Source: Mycobacterium heidelbergense (lineage in GTDB: Bacteria > Actinomycetota > Actinomycetes > Mycobacteriales > Mycobacteriaceae). Taken from it: 64,000 nucleotides of DNA. Each line of letters opens with the position of its first letter. The first letter of the stretch is position 1. Where the stretch lies: positions 2,108,001 through 2,172,000 of the forward strand of contig NZ_AP022615.1 of the NCBI RefSeq assembly GCF_010730745.1, given 5' to 3'. The notes under the pieces are model-generated. The model ran no database searches. It was not told the DNA's origin and saw only the letters and a list, made by a program, of their open reading frames with translations. The position numbers were made by a program, and so were the translations under genes. Below, one piece after another: positions 8,836 to 19,179 of the stretch.

Positions 8836-10484
8836 GCTTGCGTCACACCGATCGCTGCTTCGGCACCGGTTTCGGACGCGCACGCGGCCGAGCGGCGCAA
8901 CCCGGGCGGACGCAGCCAGACGGGCAGCCAGCCGGGCGGGGCGTCGGGGGCGCGGTCAAACGGACCGCCCGCCGGATCGTCCACGCGCCCGTTCCAGCGC
9001 ACCAGGTCCTCGTCGGGACGGTATATCTGGCGAATCACCAGGGCGCACAGCGCCACGACGGCGGCGTCGCGCACCAACACCGTCGTGGTGAAGAACTGCC
9101 CGGGGAGCCCCCGGTCGGGATTGCCGTACAGGTAGTACATCCGCGGTACCCACACCAGCGCGTCAATCGTCATCCACGCCAGCAGGATTCGCCGATGCGG
9201 CAACGCCAGCACCGCCAGCGGGACCAGCCACAGCGAGAACTGGGGGCTCCACACCTTGCCGGTCAACAGGAAGGCCGCGACCACCAGGAACGCCAGCTGC
9301 GCCACCCGCGGCCGGCGCGGAGCCGTGAGCACGACGTAAGCGATTGCCGCGCAACACAGTGCAAACAACACGGCGACCACGGCGTTCAACATCGTGGGTG
9401 GCTCCCAGAAGCCCAGTTTAGGATCGAAACCGCGCCAGCCGGTGGACGATTTCACGACGTTGTACAGCGAGTCGATGTCGTCGCCGCGGCGGGCGTTGAG
9501 CCGGAAGAACTCCGACCAGCCCCGCGGAAAGAGCACCAACACCGGCAGGTTCACCAACAACCAGGTCGCCGCGGCCGTCCCCGCGGTGCGTCCCAGCGCA
9601 CGAAGGCGCCCGGTCCGGATGCCCAGCACCAGCATTGGGCCCAGGAACAACAGCGGATACAGCTTGGCCGCGGCGCCCAATCCGATCAGCACGCCGGCAA
9701 GCACGGGTTTGCGCCGAGCCCACGCCAACAGTCCTCCCATCGCGAATGCCGTTGCCAGCGCGTCGAAGTTGGTGAATATCTGAAAGATCACCAGCGGCGA
9801 GGCGGCCACCAGGGCCGCGTCCCAGATTCGCCGGCCCGACAGGCCCGCCGTTGCCCACACCGTCGCCAGCCACGCCAACGCCAACCCGAATGCCGCGACG
9901 TCGAAGAACATCACCACCTCGGCGACCACCGGAAGAGGTGCGAGCTTGCTCAGCGCGGTGTAGGTCTTGGCCACTGCCATCGACACGTATTGGTAGACGC
10001 CGGTCAGCACCGGATACTCCATGTATCGCACAGCGGGCCGCCCGTCGTAGCGGGTCTGCGGCGCGCCGTTGGAGTCGGTCTCGATCCAGCTCGACTTATA
10101 CGGAAACTTGCCCTGGTTCAACAACTCCGCGCCGTAGAGAGGCACCGTATCGGAGTAGCACAACTCGTAGTAGGCGCGTTGGTTTTCCCAATTGGCGACC
10201 CGTTGGTCACCCGTCCCGGTGCCGCTGCTCTGCAGGCAGGCCGCCTTCGTCGACCAGCCGAGAGCCAGGAACACCAGGGCGATCAGGAACATGACTCGCA
10301 CCGGCGTCATCACCCGGGACCGCCCGATCAGCGCGTGCCGGCCCACCGGGCCCCCCGCCACGTCCGCCAGAGCCGCGCCCAAAAAGTCTGTGCGGCTAGG
10401 ACAATCCCGGTTGTCGGCGTTACGCAGGTCCGCGGCCAGGGGCAGCGGTGAGATGGCGGCGCTCTGGTGCCGCGCGCCGGTCAC
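8832..10484 (-). CDS. Polytopic membrane protein, GT87-like glycosyltransferase
   Basis: 550 residues with roughly ten hydrophobic segments, corresponding to M. tuberculosis Rv0051. The layout (an acidic loop after the first membrane segment, then many helices) resembles the polyprenyl-phosphate-dependent mannosyltransferase family GT87/DUF2029 of mycobacterial envelope biosynthesis, so a sugar-transfer role is plausible but unproven. The start is a GTG at 10484 that overlaps the ponA1 stop (GTGA). A longer upstream open frame is an artefact inside ponA1. It forms an operon with ponA1 and the DJ-1 gene. Confidence 0.85.
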   Translation of the reverse strand: MTGARHQSAAISPLPLAADLRNADNRDCPSRTDFLGAALADVAGGPVGRHALIGRSRVMTPVRVMFLIALVFLALGWSTKAACLQSSGTGTGDQRVANWENQRAYYELCYSDTVPLYGAELLNQGKFPYKSSWIETDSNGAPQTRYDGRPAVRYMEYPVLTGVYQYVSMAVAKTYTALSKLAPLPVVAEVVMFFDVAAFGLALAWLATVWATAGLSGRRIWDAALVAASPLVIFQIFTNFDALATAFAMGGLLAWARRKPVLAGVLIGLGAAAKLYPLLFLGPMLVLGIRTGRLRALGRTAGTAAATWLLVNLPVLVLFPRGWSEFFRLNARRGDDIDSLYNVVKSSTGWRGFDPKLGFWEPPTMLNAVVAVLFALCCAAIAYVVLTAPRRPRVAQLAFLVVAAFLLTGKVWSPQFSLWLVPLAVLALPHRRILLAWMTIDALVWVPRMYYLYGNPDRGLPGQFFTTTVLVRDAAVVALCALVIRQIYRPDEDLVRWNGRVDDPAGGPFDRAPDAPPGWLPVWLRPPGLRRSAACASETGAEAAIGVTQA

Positions 10485-13036
10485 GGTGGCGGCGGGGGCG
10501 CTTGCGGGCCGCCCGGCGGGACGCCGCCCGGCTGGTAGCCACCCGGTGGGGGTGCTTGCGGGCCGCCCGGCGGGACGCCACCCGGCTGGTAGCCGCCCGG
10601 TGGTGGCGGCGGGGCGGTGATCGTCGTGGGGGGACCGACCGGGATGGTGATGCCCGGCGCCACTTCGATGGTGGGCTGGATGACGGTCACCGACGGCGGC
10701 GGAGGCGGCGGGGGCGGCGCGGCGGGCACGCCCGCGTAGCCGCCGATCTCGGTCGGCTTCGGGAAGCTTTCGTTGGGGGTGCCCTTCAGGGCGCCATCCA
10801 TGGTGGACTTCCACATGTCCGACGGCAGGCCGGAACCGTAAACCTCTGCGCCCGAGGCCGTTACCAGCGGCACGTTGTCCTGAACGGTGCCGACCCACAC
10901 GGCCGTCGACAGCGACGGCGTGTACCCGACCATCCAGGCATCCTTGTTGGCCTGGGTGTCGGCCAACTGCACCGTGCCGGTTTTGGCCGCCGACGGACGT
11001 CCGCCGGCCAGGTTGTGGCCGCGCGAATAGCCGGCGATCGGCTGCATCGCGGCGGTGACGTTGTCCGCCACGCCCTTGTCGATGCGCTGCTCGCCGCCGT
11101 TGTCCGAGCCGCCCGCGTCGAAAAGCACTTGGCCTTCCGCGTTGACGACCTTTTGCACCAGGTGCGGCCGGTGGTACATGCCGGAGGCGGCCAACGTGGC
11201 GTACGCCGAAGCCATGTCGATCGGCCGGGTTTCGTACTGACCCAGCACAATCCCATTGTTGGGTGGTCCGCCCTTGCCATCCTCGGAGAGCGTGTGCTCG
11301 ACGCCGGGGAAGCTGGCCGCCACACCGGCTTGGTGCGCGGCGTCCGCGACGGCCTGCGGTCCGCCCTTGAGTTTGAGCATCAGCCGGTAATAGGCGGTAT
11401 TGAGCGAAAGTTTGAGCGCCTCAGCGATATTGCAGGTCCCACAGCTTTCGCCGTCCACGTTGGTGATCTTGATGCCGTTGACGGTGAGCGGTGAGCTGTC
11501 GACCTGGTAGCCCAGGCCGATCCCCTGTTCGAGCGCGGCAACCAGCGCGAACACCTTGAACGACGATCCCGTCTGCAGCCCGGCCTGCGCGAAGTCGAAG
11601 CCGTTGGCGTCGGGGCCGCCGTAATAGGCGCGTATCGCGCCGTTGCGCGGATCGATCGAAACCACGGCGGCCCGCATGTCGGGGTCCTGCCCGTCGAGGT
11701 ATTTCGACACCGCCTTCTCCGCGGACTGTTGGGCTTTCGGCTCGATCGTGGTGGTGACCTGAAGCCCCTGTGTGTTCAGGGTCTGCTCGTCGATGTTGAA
11801 CAGCTCCAGCAGCTCTTTGGTCACCTGGCGCTCGATCAGCCCGTTGGGGCCGGTGGTCTTGTTCTGCGCGCGGGCCTGATCGGGCGGTACGGTCGGCGGA
11901 AACACCTGCGCGGCACGATCACTCGGCGACAGGGCCTTGGTCTCCACCATGCCGTCGAGCACCCAGTTCCACCGGGCAACGGCGCCTTTGGGATCGACGG
12001 CCGGATCCAGCGTGGACGGCCGCCGAATCAGCGCCGCCAAGAGCGCCCCCTCCGAAATGGTGAGCTGCTCGACCGGCTTGTCGAAATAGGCCTTGGCGGC
12101 GGCGGAAATACCGTAGGCACCCCGGCCGAAGTAGATGATGTTCAGATACGCCTGCAGCACATCGTCTTTGGACCACTCACCCGACATCTTGGTGGCGATG
12201 ACCAACTCCTTGGCCTTGCGCATCAGGCCGCTGAACCCGTGTTGCGCCGAACCGACCAGCGCGTTCTTCACATACTGCTGGGTGATCGTCGAACCGCCCT
12301 GCAGATCGCCGCTGCCGAACAGATTGTTCTGCACCGCCCGCACGAAGGCGGTCAGGTCGAACCCCGGGTTGGAATAGAAGTTGCGGTCTTCCGCGGCGAT
12401 CACCGCCTGACGCACATGCACGGGCACCTGGCTGATGTTGATGTCGACCCGATTACCTTCGGGCGGAACAATTTTGGCGATCTCCGAGCCGTCGCTGGCC
12501 AGGATTGTCGAGACCTGGTTGGTACGGATGTTGCCCGGCTTGGGGATATCGACGATGAAGTAGGCCATGGCGAAGGTGACGATCGGCAACAGCACCAGCA
12601 CCGCCGCGGTGAGGTAGGCCGCTCGTCGCACCCACAGCCAGTTGATCTGCTGGGCCCTGCTCCAATCGACCCGCTGTCGCGGGACTCTGTCGCCCGGTTG
12701 ACCGGGTCCATCGGGCCGCTCGGGCGGCGGTGGAGGTCCTTCCGGTGGGCGGCTTCCAGGGATCGGCCGGTCGCGCCGCAGAGAAGACGCCGCCGCCCGC
12801 CCGTCCAACGCGGCCTTGACCTCGTCGATCGGATCGGGCCGGCGGGGCGACCTGTCGTCAATGACGGGCGGCAGGATCGTGGTCAACCGGTCGTCGGGAG
12901 CGACCAGACGGCGCCGCCTGGGGCCCGGACGATCGGGGGCGTCCGGGCGGTCGGTGCCGGTCTGCTCGCCCACGCGCTCGGTTGCCGATTCGTCCGCGTC
13001 GCCGGACGACTGGTCGTGGCGCCCTTCGTTACTCAA
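10481..13036 (-). CDS. ponA1: Bifunctional penicillin-binding protein PonA1
   Basis: About 851 residues. A charged cytoplasmic tail (about 1-140) precedes one membrane helix. The GT51 transglycosylase domain shows EDRNFYSNPG and QGGSTITQQYVKN; the transpeptidase domain shows SSFK (nucleophile serine), SLN and KTGT. The C-terminus is proline-rich. It polymerises and cross-links peptidoglycan at the growing pole. The start is uncertain: a TTG at 13036 overlapping the end of the DUF5318 gene gives a tail like that of other mycobacteria, but the ribosome site is weak. Confidence 0.95.
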   Translation of the reverse strand: MSNEGRHDQSSGDADESATERVGEQTGTDRPDAPDRPGPRRRRLVAPDDRLTTILPPVIDDRSPRRPDPIDEVKAALDGRAAASSLRRDRPIPGSRPPEGPPPPPERPDGPGQPGDRVPRQRVDWSRAQQINWLWVRRAAYLTAAVLVLLPIVTFAMAYFIVDIPKPGNIRTNQVSTILASDGSEIAKIVPPEGNRVDINISQVPVHVRQAVIAAEDRNFYSNPGFDLTAFVRAVQNNLFGSGDLQGGSTITQQYVKNALVGSAQHGFSGLMRKAKELVIATKMSGEWSKDDVLQAYLNIIYFGRGAYGISAAAKAYFDKPVEQLTISEGALLAALIRRPSTLDPAVDPKGAVARWNWVLDGMVETKALSPSDRAAQVFPPTVPPDQARAQNKTTGPNGLIERQVTKELLELFNIDEQTLNTQGLQVTTTIEPKAQQSAEKAVSKYLDGQDPDMRAAVVSIDPRNGAIRAYYGGPDANGFDFAQAGLQTGSSFKVFALVAALEQGIGLGYQVDSSPLTVNGIKITNVDGESCGTCNIAEALKLSLNTAYYRLMLKLKGGPQAVADAAHQAGVAASFPGVEHTLSEDGKGGPPNNGIVLGQYETRPIDMASAYATLAASGMYHRPHLVQKVVNAEGQVLFDAGGSDNGGEQRIDKGVADNVTAAMQPIAGYSRGHNLAGGRPSAAKTGTVQLADTQANKDAWMVGYTPSLSTAVWVGTVQDNVPLVTASGAEVYGSGLPSDMWKSTMDGALKGTPNESFPKPTEIGGYAGVPAAPPPPPPPPSVTVIQPTIEVAPGITIPVGPPTTITAPPPPPGGYQPGGVPPGGPQAPPPGGYQPGGVPPGGPQAPPPPP
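10501..10608 (-). repeat. Tandem 54-bp repeat in the ponA1 3' end
   Basis: Two near-identical 54-bp units (10501-10554 and 10555-10608) encode two copies of an 18-residue Pro/Gly-rich segment with the core GGYQPGGVPPGG. Copy number is likely to vary between strains. Confidence 0.85.
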
Positions 13037-13454
13037 TGGCCGTGCGTGCGCCGTTGCGCGCCGTCCGCGTGCCGCGGGTGCCCTTGGGTGGGCGTGCCGC
13101 ACCCATCACATACGACTTCACGAGGTGATTCCAGCTGCAGGTTCGGCACACCTCGACCACGTGGACCGCGAACTCCTCGTAGCGGGTCGCCAGCATCACC
13201 AACTCTTCGGCGGTGCGCGCCGAGCCGGATACCGCACCCAGGTGGTCGCCGAACACCCACGACACCAGGGTGAGCTGCTCCTTGCGGCAGATCGGGCACA
13301 TCACCTGGCTCTGCTTGCCGTGAAACTTCGCCGCGCGCAGCAGGTACGGGTTGGCATCACATACCTCGGACACGCCGGTGCGCCCCGAGTAGACCTCGGC
13401 GAGCAGTGAGCGGCGCCGAAGCGCGTAGTCCACCATCTGTCGCTGCAGTCGCAC
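13029..13454 (-). CDS. DUF5318 zinc-ribbon-like protein
   Basis: 141 residues from a GTG, corresponding to M. tuberculosis Rv0049. Conserved cysteine pairs (MCPICRK and VCRTCSWN) suggest a metal-binding ribbon. Function unknown. It lies directly upstream of ponA1 and overlaps its probable TTG start, so the two are likely co-transcribed. Confidence 0.85.
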   Translation of the reverse strand: MRLQRQMVDYALRRRSLLAEVYSGRTGVSEVCDANPYLLRAAKFHGKQSQVMCPICRKEQLTLVSWVFGDHLGAVSGSARTAEELVMLATRYEEFAVHVVEVCRTCSWNHLVKSYVMGAARPPKGTRGTRTARNGARTAIE

Positions 13455-13600
13455 GGTGACCAGAGTACGTGGCCATCCGCACCACCGTTACGCAACCGAG
13501 AGCGTTCACGGGCCCCGGCCGCCGGGTCACCCGAGCACGAGCACGTCGCCGGCCCCTGTGGTCAATGCCGCACCAACACCAGGTGGTGTTGTGACGAATA

Positions 13601-13613
13601 TATCGAGACGATA
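13601..13613. promoter_or_regulatory. Candidate PadR operator
   Basis: TATCGAGACGATA is an inverted repeat (5-bp arms, 3-bp centre) 55 bases upstream of the padR start, in the divergent space between padR and the DUF5318 gene. PadR repressors usually regulate themselves from such sites; the assignment is by position only. Confidence 0.4.
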
Positions 13614-13667
13614 CGATGACGCGAGGCGTCGGACCGTCGTAACTGCCCATGCAAAGGAGGTGAGTCG

Positions 13668-14204
13668 ATGCTCGAGCTCGCCATCCTGGGTCTCCTGATC
13701 GAATCGCCGATGCACGGGTACGAGTTGCGCAAGCGGCTCACCGGACTACTCGGCGCGTTTCGGGCGTTCTCGTACGGATCGCTATACCCGGCGCTGCGGC
13801 GCATGCAGGCCGAGGGGTTGATTGCCGAGAACGCCGCCCCGGCCGGAACCCCGGTGCGGCGCGCCCGGCGGGTCTACCAACTGACCGACGCGGGCCGGCG
13901 GCGCTTCGGCGAGCTGGTGGCCGACACCGGCCCGCACAACTACACCGACGACGGCTTCGGGGTACACCTGGCCTTCTTCAACCGCACGCCGGCCGAGGCG
14001 CGGATGCGCATCCTGGAGGGCCGCCGGCGCCAGGTCGAGGAGCGCCGCGAAGGCCTGCGTGAGGCGGTGGCGCGGGCGAGCAGCTCGTTCGACCGCTACA
14101 CCCGCCAACTGCATCAACTTGGGCTCGAGTCCAGCGAGCGCGAAGTCAAGTGGCTCAACGAACTCATCGCCGCCGAACGGGCCATGCCCGGTCTTTCCGA
14201 ATAG
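13668..14204 (+). CDS. PadR family transcriptional regulator
   Basis: 178 residues. The winged-helix N-terminus ([20 protein letters not shown], then [18 protein letters not shown]) is typical of PadR, and the C-terminal helices resemble the dimerising Vir_act_alpha_C domain. It corresponds to M. tuberculosis Rv0047c. A strong AAAGGAGGTGAG ribosome site precedes the ATG. It lies 68 bases upstream of ino1 on the same strand. Confidence 0.93.
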   Translation: MLELAILGLLIESPMHGYELRKRLTGLLGAFRAFSYGSLYPALRRMQAEGLIAENAAPAGTPVRRARRVYQLTDAGRRRFGELVADTGPHNYTDDGFGVHLAFFNRTPAEARMRILEGRRRQVEERREGLREAVARASSSFDRYTRQLHQLGLESSEREVKWLNELIAAERAMPGLSE

Positions 14205-14272
14205 ATGTAAAACCCCTGCACGACACGAGAACACCCAAGACAAGAAGTTTTATGGAGTTAGGAGAACGCCCT

Positions 14273-15376
14273 ATGAGTGACCACAAGCCGTTAGGGGCGC
14301 CGCAGGCGTCGACGGAGGTACGAGTCGCCATCGTCGGCGTCGGAAACTGCGCGTCCTCGCTGGTTCAGGGCGTCGAGTACTACCAGAACGCCGACGAAAC
14401 GTCGACGGTACCGGGCCTCATGCACGTGCGGTTCGGCCCGTACCACGTTCGCGACGTGAAGTTCGTGGCCGCGTTCGACGTGGACGCGAAGAAGGTCGGC
14501 TTCGACCTGTCCGACGCGATCTTCGCGTCGGAGAACAACACGATCAAGATCGCCGACGTGGCGCCCACCAATGTGGTGGTGCAGCGCGGACCGACGCTGG
14601 ACGGCATCGGCAAGTACTACGCCGACACCATCGAGCTGTCCGACGCGGAGCCCGTCGACGTGGTGCAGGTCCTCAAGGAGGCCGAGGTCGACGTGCTGGT
14701 GTCCTACCTGCCGGTGGGATCCGACGAGGCCGACAAGTTCTACGCCCAGTGCGCCATCGACGCCGGCGTGGCGTTCGTCAACGCGCTGCCGGTGTTCATC
14801 GCCTCGGACCCCGTGTGGGCCAAGAAGTTCGCCGACGCCGGCGTGCCGATCGTCGGCGACGACATCAAGAGCCAGGTTGGCGCGACCATCACGCACCGGG
14901 TGCTGGCCAAGCTGTTCGAAGATCGCGGGGTACAGCTCGACCGCACCATGCAGCTCAATGTGGGCGGCAACATGGACTTCCTCAACATGCTCGAGCGCGA
15001 GCGGCTGGAGTCCAAGAAGATCTCGAAGACCCAGGCAGTCACGTCGAACCTGCAGCGCGAGTTCAAGACCAAGGACGTGCACATCGGACCGTCCGACCAC
15101 GTGGGCTGGCTCGACGACCGCAAGTGGGCCTACGTCCGGCTGGAGGGCCGTGCTTTCGGTGACGTGCCGCTGAACCTGGAATACAAGCTCGAGGTGTGGG
15201 ACTCGCCGAACTCGGCCGGCGTCATCATCGACGCGGTGCGGGCGGCCAAGATCGCCAAGGACCGCGGCATCGGCGGACCGGTGGTCCCGGCGTCGGCGTA
15301 CCTGATGAAGAGCCCGCCCAAGCAGCTGCCCGACGACGTCGCGCGCACCCAGCTCGAGGAGTTCATCGTCGGCTAG
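14273..15376 (+). CDS. ino1: Inositol-1-phosphate synthase
   Basis: 367 residues, the same length as M. tuberculosis Ino1 (Rv0046c). It converts glucose 6-phosphate to myo-inositol 1-phosphate with NAD, feeding mycothiol, phosphatidylinositol and lipoarabinomannan synthesis. The NAD-binding motif [16 protein letters not shown] is at the N-terminus. The ATG at 14273 follows TAGGAG; the longer upstream frame has no support. Confidence 0.97.
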   Translation: MSDHKPLGAPQASTEVRVAIVGVGNCASSLVQGVEYYQNADETSTVPGLMHVRFGPYHVRDVKFVAAFDVDAKKVGFDLSDAIFASENNTIKIADVAPTNVVVQRGPTLDGIGKYYADTIELSDAEPVDVVQVLKEAEVDVLVSYLPVGSDEADKFYAQCAIDAGVAFVNALPVFIASDPVWAKKFADAGVPIVGDDIKSQVGATITHRVLAKLFEDRGVQLDRTMQLNVGGNMDFLNMLERERLESKKISKTQAVTSNLQREFKTKDVHIGPSDHVGWLDDRKWAYVRLEGRAFGDVPLNLEYKLEVWDSPNSAGVIIDAVRAAKIAKDRGIGGPVVPASAYLMKSPPKQLPDDVARTQLEEFIVG

Positions 15377-15392
15377 CTCGCCCTTCGCCGAG

Positions 15393-15410
15393 CGTCACGT
15401 CAGCGTGACG
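15393..15410 (+). terminator. Hairpin after ino1
   Basis: CGTCACG-TCAG-CGTGACG forms a perfect 7-bp stem with a 4-base loop, 17 bases after the ino1 stop. There is no T-tract, as is common in mycobacteria. A weaker related hairpin follows at about 15426-15440. Confidence 0.5.
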
Positions 15411-15446
15411 TTCGGCGCCCAGCGGCACGCCAGCGTGACGTTCGAC

Positions 15447-15502
15447 GCGTAGATCGTGACGTGTAGATCTCGACGCGTAGATCGTGGCGCGTAGATCGTA
15501 GA
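15447..15502 (+). repeat. Four 14-bp tandem repeats upstream of the esterase gene
   Basis: Four consecutive imperfect copies of GCGTAGATCGTGAC (15447, 15461, 15475, 15489) lie between ino1 and the next gene. Function unknown; a variable repeat or a regulatory array are both possible. Confidence 0.75.
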
Positions 15503-15512
15503 GTCGGAGATC

Positions 15513-16415
15513 GTGACCGACATGTCTGAGGACGGCCTGGCGGAATTGTCCGAGTTCTCGCTGCTGGCCGAGAACGCCGAGCAGGCCGGCGTTGCGGGTC
15601 CGCTGCCCGACGTGGAGCGGGTCGACGTGGACAGGATCAGCGCGCTACGGTTTGGCGCCCGTCCCCCACGGATCGTCTTTCTGCACGGCGGCGGGCAGAA
15701 CGCGCACACCTGGGACACCGTGATCGTCGGTGTCGGTGAGCCGGCGCTGGCGGTGGACCTTCCCGGTCACGGCCATTCCGCCTGGCGCGAGGACGGCGAC
15801 TACTCGCCGCGGCACAACGCCGATGCCCTGGTGCCGGCTCTTCGCGAGCTGGCGCCGACCGCCGACCTCGTGGTCGGCATGTCGCTGGGCGGCTTGACCG
15901 CGATACGGCTGGCCGCGGTGGCCCCCGACCTGGTGCCCGAACTGGTCCTGATCGACGTCACCCCGTCGGCGCTGCAGCGGCACGCGGAACTGACCGCTGA
16001 GCAGCAGGGCACGGTGGCGCTCATGCACGGCGAACGAGAGTTCCCCAGCTTCCAGGCCATGCTCGACCTGACCGTCGCCGCGGCCCCCCACCGGGAGGTC
16101 AAGGCGCTGCGCCGCGGCGTATTCCACAACTCCCGCCGGCTCGACAACGGCAGCTGGACGTGGCGCTACGACGCCATCCGAGCCGTACCCGACTTCGGCG
16201 GTTTGTGGGACGACGTCGACGCGCTGGCCGCGCCCATCACCCTCATACGCGGGGGCTCATCAGGTTTCGTCACCGACGAGGACGCGGCCGAACTCCGCAG
16301 GCGCGCAACCAATTTCCGTACCGCACACGTCGTCGAAAATGCGGGGCACTCCGTGCAGAGCGACCAGCCCCGCGTCCTGATAGAGCTGCTGCGCGGGGTG
16401 CTGGACGCGCGCTGA
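15513..16415 (+). CDS. Alpha/beta-hydrolase esterase (Rv0045c-like)
   Basis: 300 residues. The oxyanion-hole motif FLHGGGQNAHTW, the nucleophile elbow GMSLGG and the C-terminal NAGHSVQSD histidine complete an alpha/beta-hydrolase triad. It corresponds to M. tuberculosis Rv0045c, a short-chain ester hydrolase. The start may be the GTG at 15513 or the ATG at 15522. Confidence 0.92.
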   Translation: MTDMSEDGLAELSEFSLLAENAEQAGVAGPLPDVERVDVDRISALRFGARPPRIVFLHGGGQNAHTWDTVIVGVGEPALAVDLPGHGHSAWREDGDYSPRHNADALVPALRELAPTADLVVGMSLGGLTAIRLAAVAPDLVPELVLIDVTPSALQRHAELTAEQQGTVALMHGEREFPSFQAMLDLTVAAAPHREVKALRRGVFHNSRRLDNGSWTWRYDAIRAVPDFGGLWDDVDALAAPITLIRGGSSGFVTDEDAAELRRRATNFRTAHVVENAGHSVQSDQPRVLIELLRGVLDAR

Positions 16416-16594
16416 GCCGGGGGCCGCTTCTGCCGTCGCAGACCGCGGGTTGCAATTGGCGCGATAGTCGGTAATTCCGTCCATTCGCGTTTGGCTCCGC
16501 TTCATCCGCCGAACATCTGGAAGCCCGCGGCAAGTCATGAGAAACTCTCACCGCTGGATGGCCGAAGCGGGTTTGAAAGAGACTCAAAAAGCGA

Positions 16595-17335
16595 ATGCCG
16601 AAGAAATACGGGGTCAAGGAAAAGGACCAGGTCGTCGCGCACATCCTCAACCTGGTGCTGACCGGGAAACTGCGCAGCGGCGACCGCGTCGACCGCAACG
16701 AGATCGCGGTTGGCCTGGGGGTCAGCCGGGTCCCCATTCAAGAAGCGCTGGTTCAACTGGAACACGACGGCATCGTGTCCACCCGCTATCACCGGGGCGC
16801 GTTCGTCGAGCGGTTCGACGAGGCCACCGTCCTCGAACATCACGAACTCGACGGCCTGCTTAACGGCATCGCCTCGGCGCGCGCGGCCACCAATCCCACG
16901 CCGCGGATTCTGGGTCAGGTCGACGCGCTCATGCGATCGTTACGCTCCGCGAAGGACTCGCGGGTCTTCTCCGAAATCGCCGCCGAATATCGGCACACGA
17001 TCAACGACGAATACGCGGGACCGCGGCTGCACGCCACGATCCGCGCTTCGCAAAACCTCATCCCCCGGGTGTTCTGGATGACCTACCAGTGCAGCCGCGA
17101 CGACATGTTGCCGTTCTACGAAGACGAGACCTCCGCGATACACCGGCATGACCCCGAGGCCGCGCGGGCGGCGTGCGTCGGCCGGTCCTACCTGATGGCC
17201 CAGACCATGCTGGCCGAACTGTATCGGCGCAGGGTGTTCTCCGCGCCCGACGACATTGGCCGAGTTGTTGCCGGCTCTCCCCGGGTACTCGCCGGCGTCG
17301 ACGTGGCCCCCGGCGAGCCGTCGATCGCGCTGTAA
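16595..17335 (+). CDS. GntR/FCD family transcriptional regulator
   Basis: 246 residues. The N-terminal winged helix ([21 protein letters not shown]) is of GntR type and the all-helical C-terminal half resembles FCD ligand-binding domains. It corresponds to M. tuberculosis Rv0043c. It lies 38 bases upstream of the ABC importer genes, which it may control; ligand unknown. Confidence 0.9.
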   Translation: MPKKYGVKEKDQVVAHILNLVLTGKLRSGDRVDRNEIAVGLGVSRVPIQEALVQLEHDGIVSTRYHRGAFVERFDEATVLEHHELDGLLNGIASARAATNPTPRILGQVDALMRSLRSAKDSRVFSEIAAEYRHTINDEYAGPRLHATIRASQNLIPRVFWMTYQCSRDDMLPFYEDETSAIHRHDPEAARAACVGRSYLMAQTMLAELYRRRVFSAPDDIGRVVAGSPRVLAGVDVAPGEPSIAL

Positions 17336-17373
17336 ACGCGCTGGGCCGCCGGCCGGTCGATACGGTGTCGGTG

Positions 17374-19179
17374 ATGAGTTCCCGTCCGGACCGGCGCACC
17401 AAGCGCCGAAAGCTCGTCGCGCTGGCCATGACGACGTTGATGGCGTGCGGCCTGGCAATGCCCGCGCCCGCGGCCGCCGACTGGAACCAGTGCGCGCCCG
17501 CCGGCCTGGAGAGCGCGCGCGTCTTGCCGAAGGACCTGACCGAGACCACGACCACCGAGCCCGACGACCGGGACACCACGGCGGGCGTCGAGCCGCTCGG
17601 CTCGGTCGACGTCGGCGCATTGGGCCTCGGCACGCCGGGCGTCCTGACGGTCGGCACGCTGTCGGACGCCCCGCCCGACGTCTGCATCAACCCCACCGGC
17701 GAATTCAGCGGCTTCGACAACCAGCTGTTGCGCGCCGTCGCCGGCAAGCTGGGTCTCCGAATCAGCTTTGTCAGCACGGATTTCTCCGCGCTGCTCGCCC
17801 AGGTGGCGTCCCGGCGCTTCGACGTCGGCTCGGCATCGGTGAAAGCCACCGACGAGCGTCGTCGCACCGTCGCGTTCACCAATGGCTACGACTTCGGTTA
17901 CTACTCGCTCGTGGTGCCCCCCGGTTCGCCGATCCACAAATTCAGCGATCTGGCCGCCGGCCAGCGCATCGGCGTGGTGCAGGGCACCGTCGAGGAGTCG
18001 TACGTCGTCGACACCTTGCACCTGCAACCGGTGAAGTACCCCGGCTTCGCCACCCTGTACGCCAGCCTCAAGACCGGTCAGATCGACGCGTGGGTGGCGC
18101 CCGGAACTCTCGCGTCGACCCTACTGCGACCGGGTGACCCGGCGGTGATCGTCGCAAACTCTTTCAGCCGAGGCAATTTCGTGGCCTACGCGGTCGCCCA
18201 AGGCAACCGGCCGCTGGTCGACGCGCTGAACTCCGGGCTGGACGCCGTCATCGCCGACGGCACCTGGGCGGACCTGTACTCGCGGTGGGTGCCGCGGACG
18301 CTGCCGCCCGGCTGGAAACCCGGGTCGAGGGCCGCCCCCGCTCCAAAACTGCCCGACTTCGCCGCGATCGCCGCGAGTCACCATCGCGAGCCGGTGGGCC
18401 CGGCCGCGCCGAAGTCCACCTTGGCCCAGCTGCGCGATTCCTTCTTCGACTGGGACATGTACCGACAGGCCATCCCCACCCTGTTCACCACGGGGTTGCC
18501 CAACACGTTGATCCTGACGAGCAGCGCCATCGTCATCGGCCTGGCCCTGGGCATGGTGCTGGCGATCGCCGGGATCTCGCATTCGCGCTGGCTGCGCTGG
18601 CCGGCGCGGGTGTACACCGACATCTTCCGCGGCCTCCCCGAGGTGGTGATCATCCTGATCATCGGCATGGGCGTCGGACCGTTGGTGGGCGGGCTGACGA
18701 ACAAGAATCCCTATCCGTTGGGCATCGCTGCATTGGGATTGATGGCCGCCGCCTACATCGGCGAGATTCTGCGCGCGGGAATTCAAAGCGTTGACCCCGG
18801 GCAACTGGAAGCCTCCCGTGCGCTTGGGTTCAGCTATGCGGCCGCGATGCGGCTGGTGGTGGTGCCGCAGGGAATACGGCGGGTGCTCCCGGCACTGGTC
18901 AATCAGTTCATCGGCCTGTTGAAGGCTTCCGCGCTGGTGTACTTCCTGGGTTTGGTCGCCCAACAGCGAGAGCTGTTTCAGGTGGGCCGGGACCTCAACG
19001 CGCAGAGCGGCAGCTTGTCGCCGTTGGTGGCCGCCGGCCTCTTCTATTTGATATTGACCGTGCCGTTAACGCATTTGGTGAACTACATCGACGCCCGGCT
19101 TCGCCGCGGCCGTCGCGCCACCGAACCCGAAGAGCAGGCCGACATGCTGGCGTCCACATTCGGCCAGGAGGTCACGTGA
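17374..19179 (+). CDS. Polar amino-acid ABC transporter, substrate-binding/permease fusion
   Basis: 601 residues. A signal peptide or anchor (about 1-36) is followed by a type 3 solute-binding domain (about 85-310, GVLTVGTLSDAPPDV onward) and then a HisM/GlnP-type permease with an EAA-like loop (GQLEASRALGFSYAAAMR). Fused binding-permease proteins occur in glutamine/glutamate importers. The ATG at 17374 gives a sensible leader; GTG 17371 is adjacent. The stop overlaps the ATPase gene (GTGA). Confidence 0.9.
   Translation: MSSRPDRRTKRRKLVALAMTTLMACGLAMPAPAAADWNQCAPAGLESARVLPKDLTETTTTEPDDRDTTAGVEPLGSVDVGALGLGTPGVLTVGTLSDAPPDVCINPTGEFSGFDNQLLRAVAGKLGLRISFVSTDFSALLAQVASRRFDVGSASVKATDERRRTVAFTNGYDFGYYSLVVPPGSPIHKFSDLAAGQRIGVVQGTVEESYVVDTLHLQPVKYPGFATLYASLKTGQIDAWVAPGTLASTLLRPGDPAVIVANSFSRGNFVAYAVAQGNRPLVDALNSGLDAVIADGTWADLYSRWVPRTLPPGWKPGSRAAPAPKLPDFAAIAASHHREPVGPAAPKSTLAQLRDSFFDWDMYRQAIPTLFTTGLPNTLILTSSAIVIGLALGMVLAIAGISHSRWLRWPARVYTDIFRGLPEVVIILIIGMGVGPLVGGLTNKNPYPLGIAALGLMAAAYIGEILRAGIQSVDPGQLEASRALGFSYAAAMRLVVVPQGIRRVLPALVNQFIGLLKASALVYFLGLVAQQRELFQVGRDLNAQSGSLSPLVAAGLFYLILTVPLTHLVNYIDARLRRGRRATEPEEQADMLASTFGQEVT

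Noticed and set aside
8838..10451. 537-codon plus-strand open frame
   Set aside because: Antisense shadow of the GT87-like membrane protein, with no recognisable motif.
11729..13273. 514-codon plus-strand open frame
   Set aside because: Antisense shadow of ponA1.
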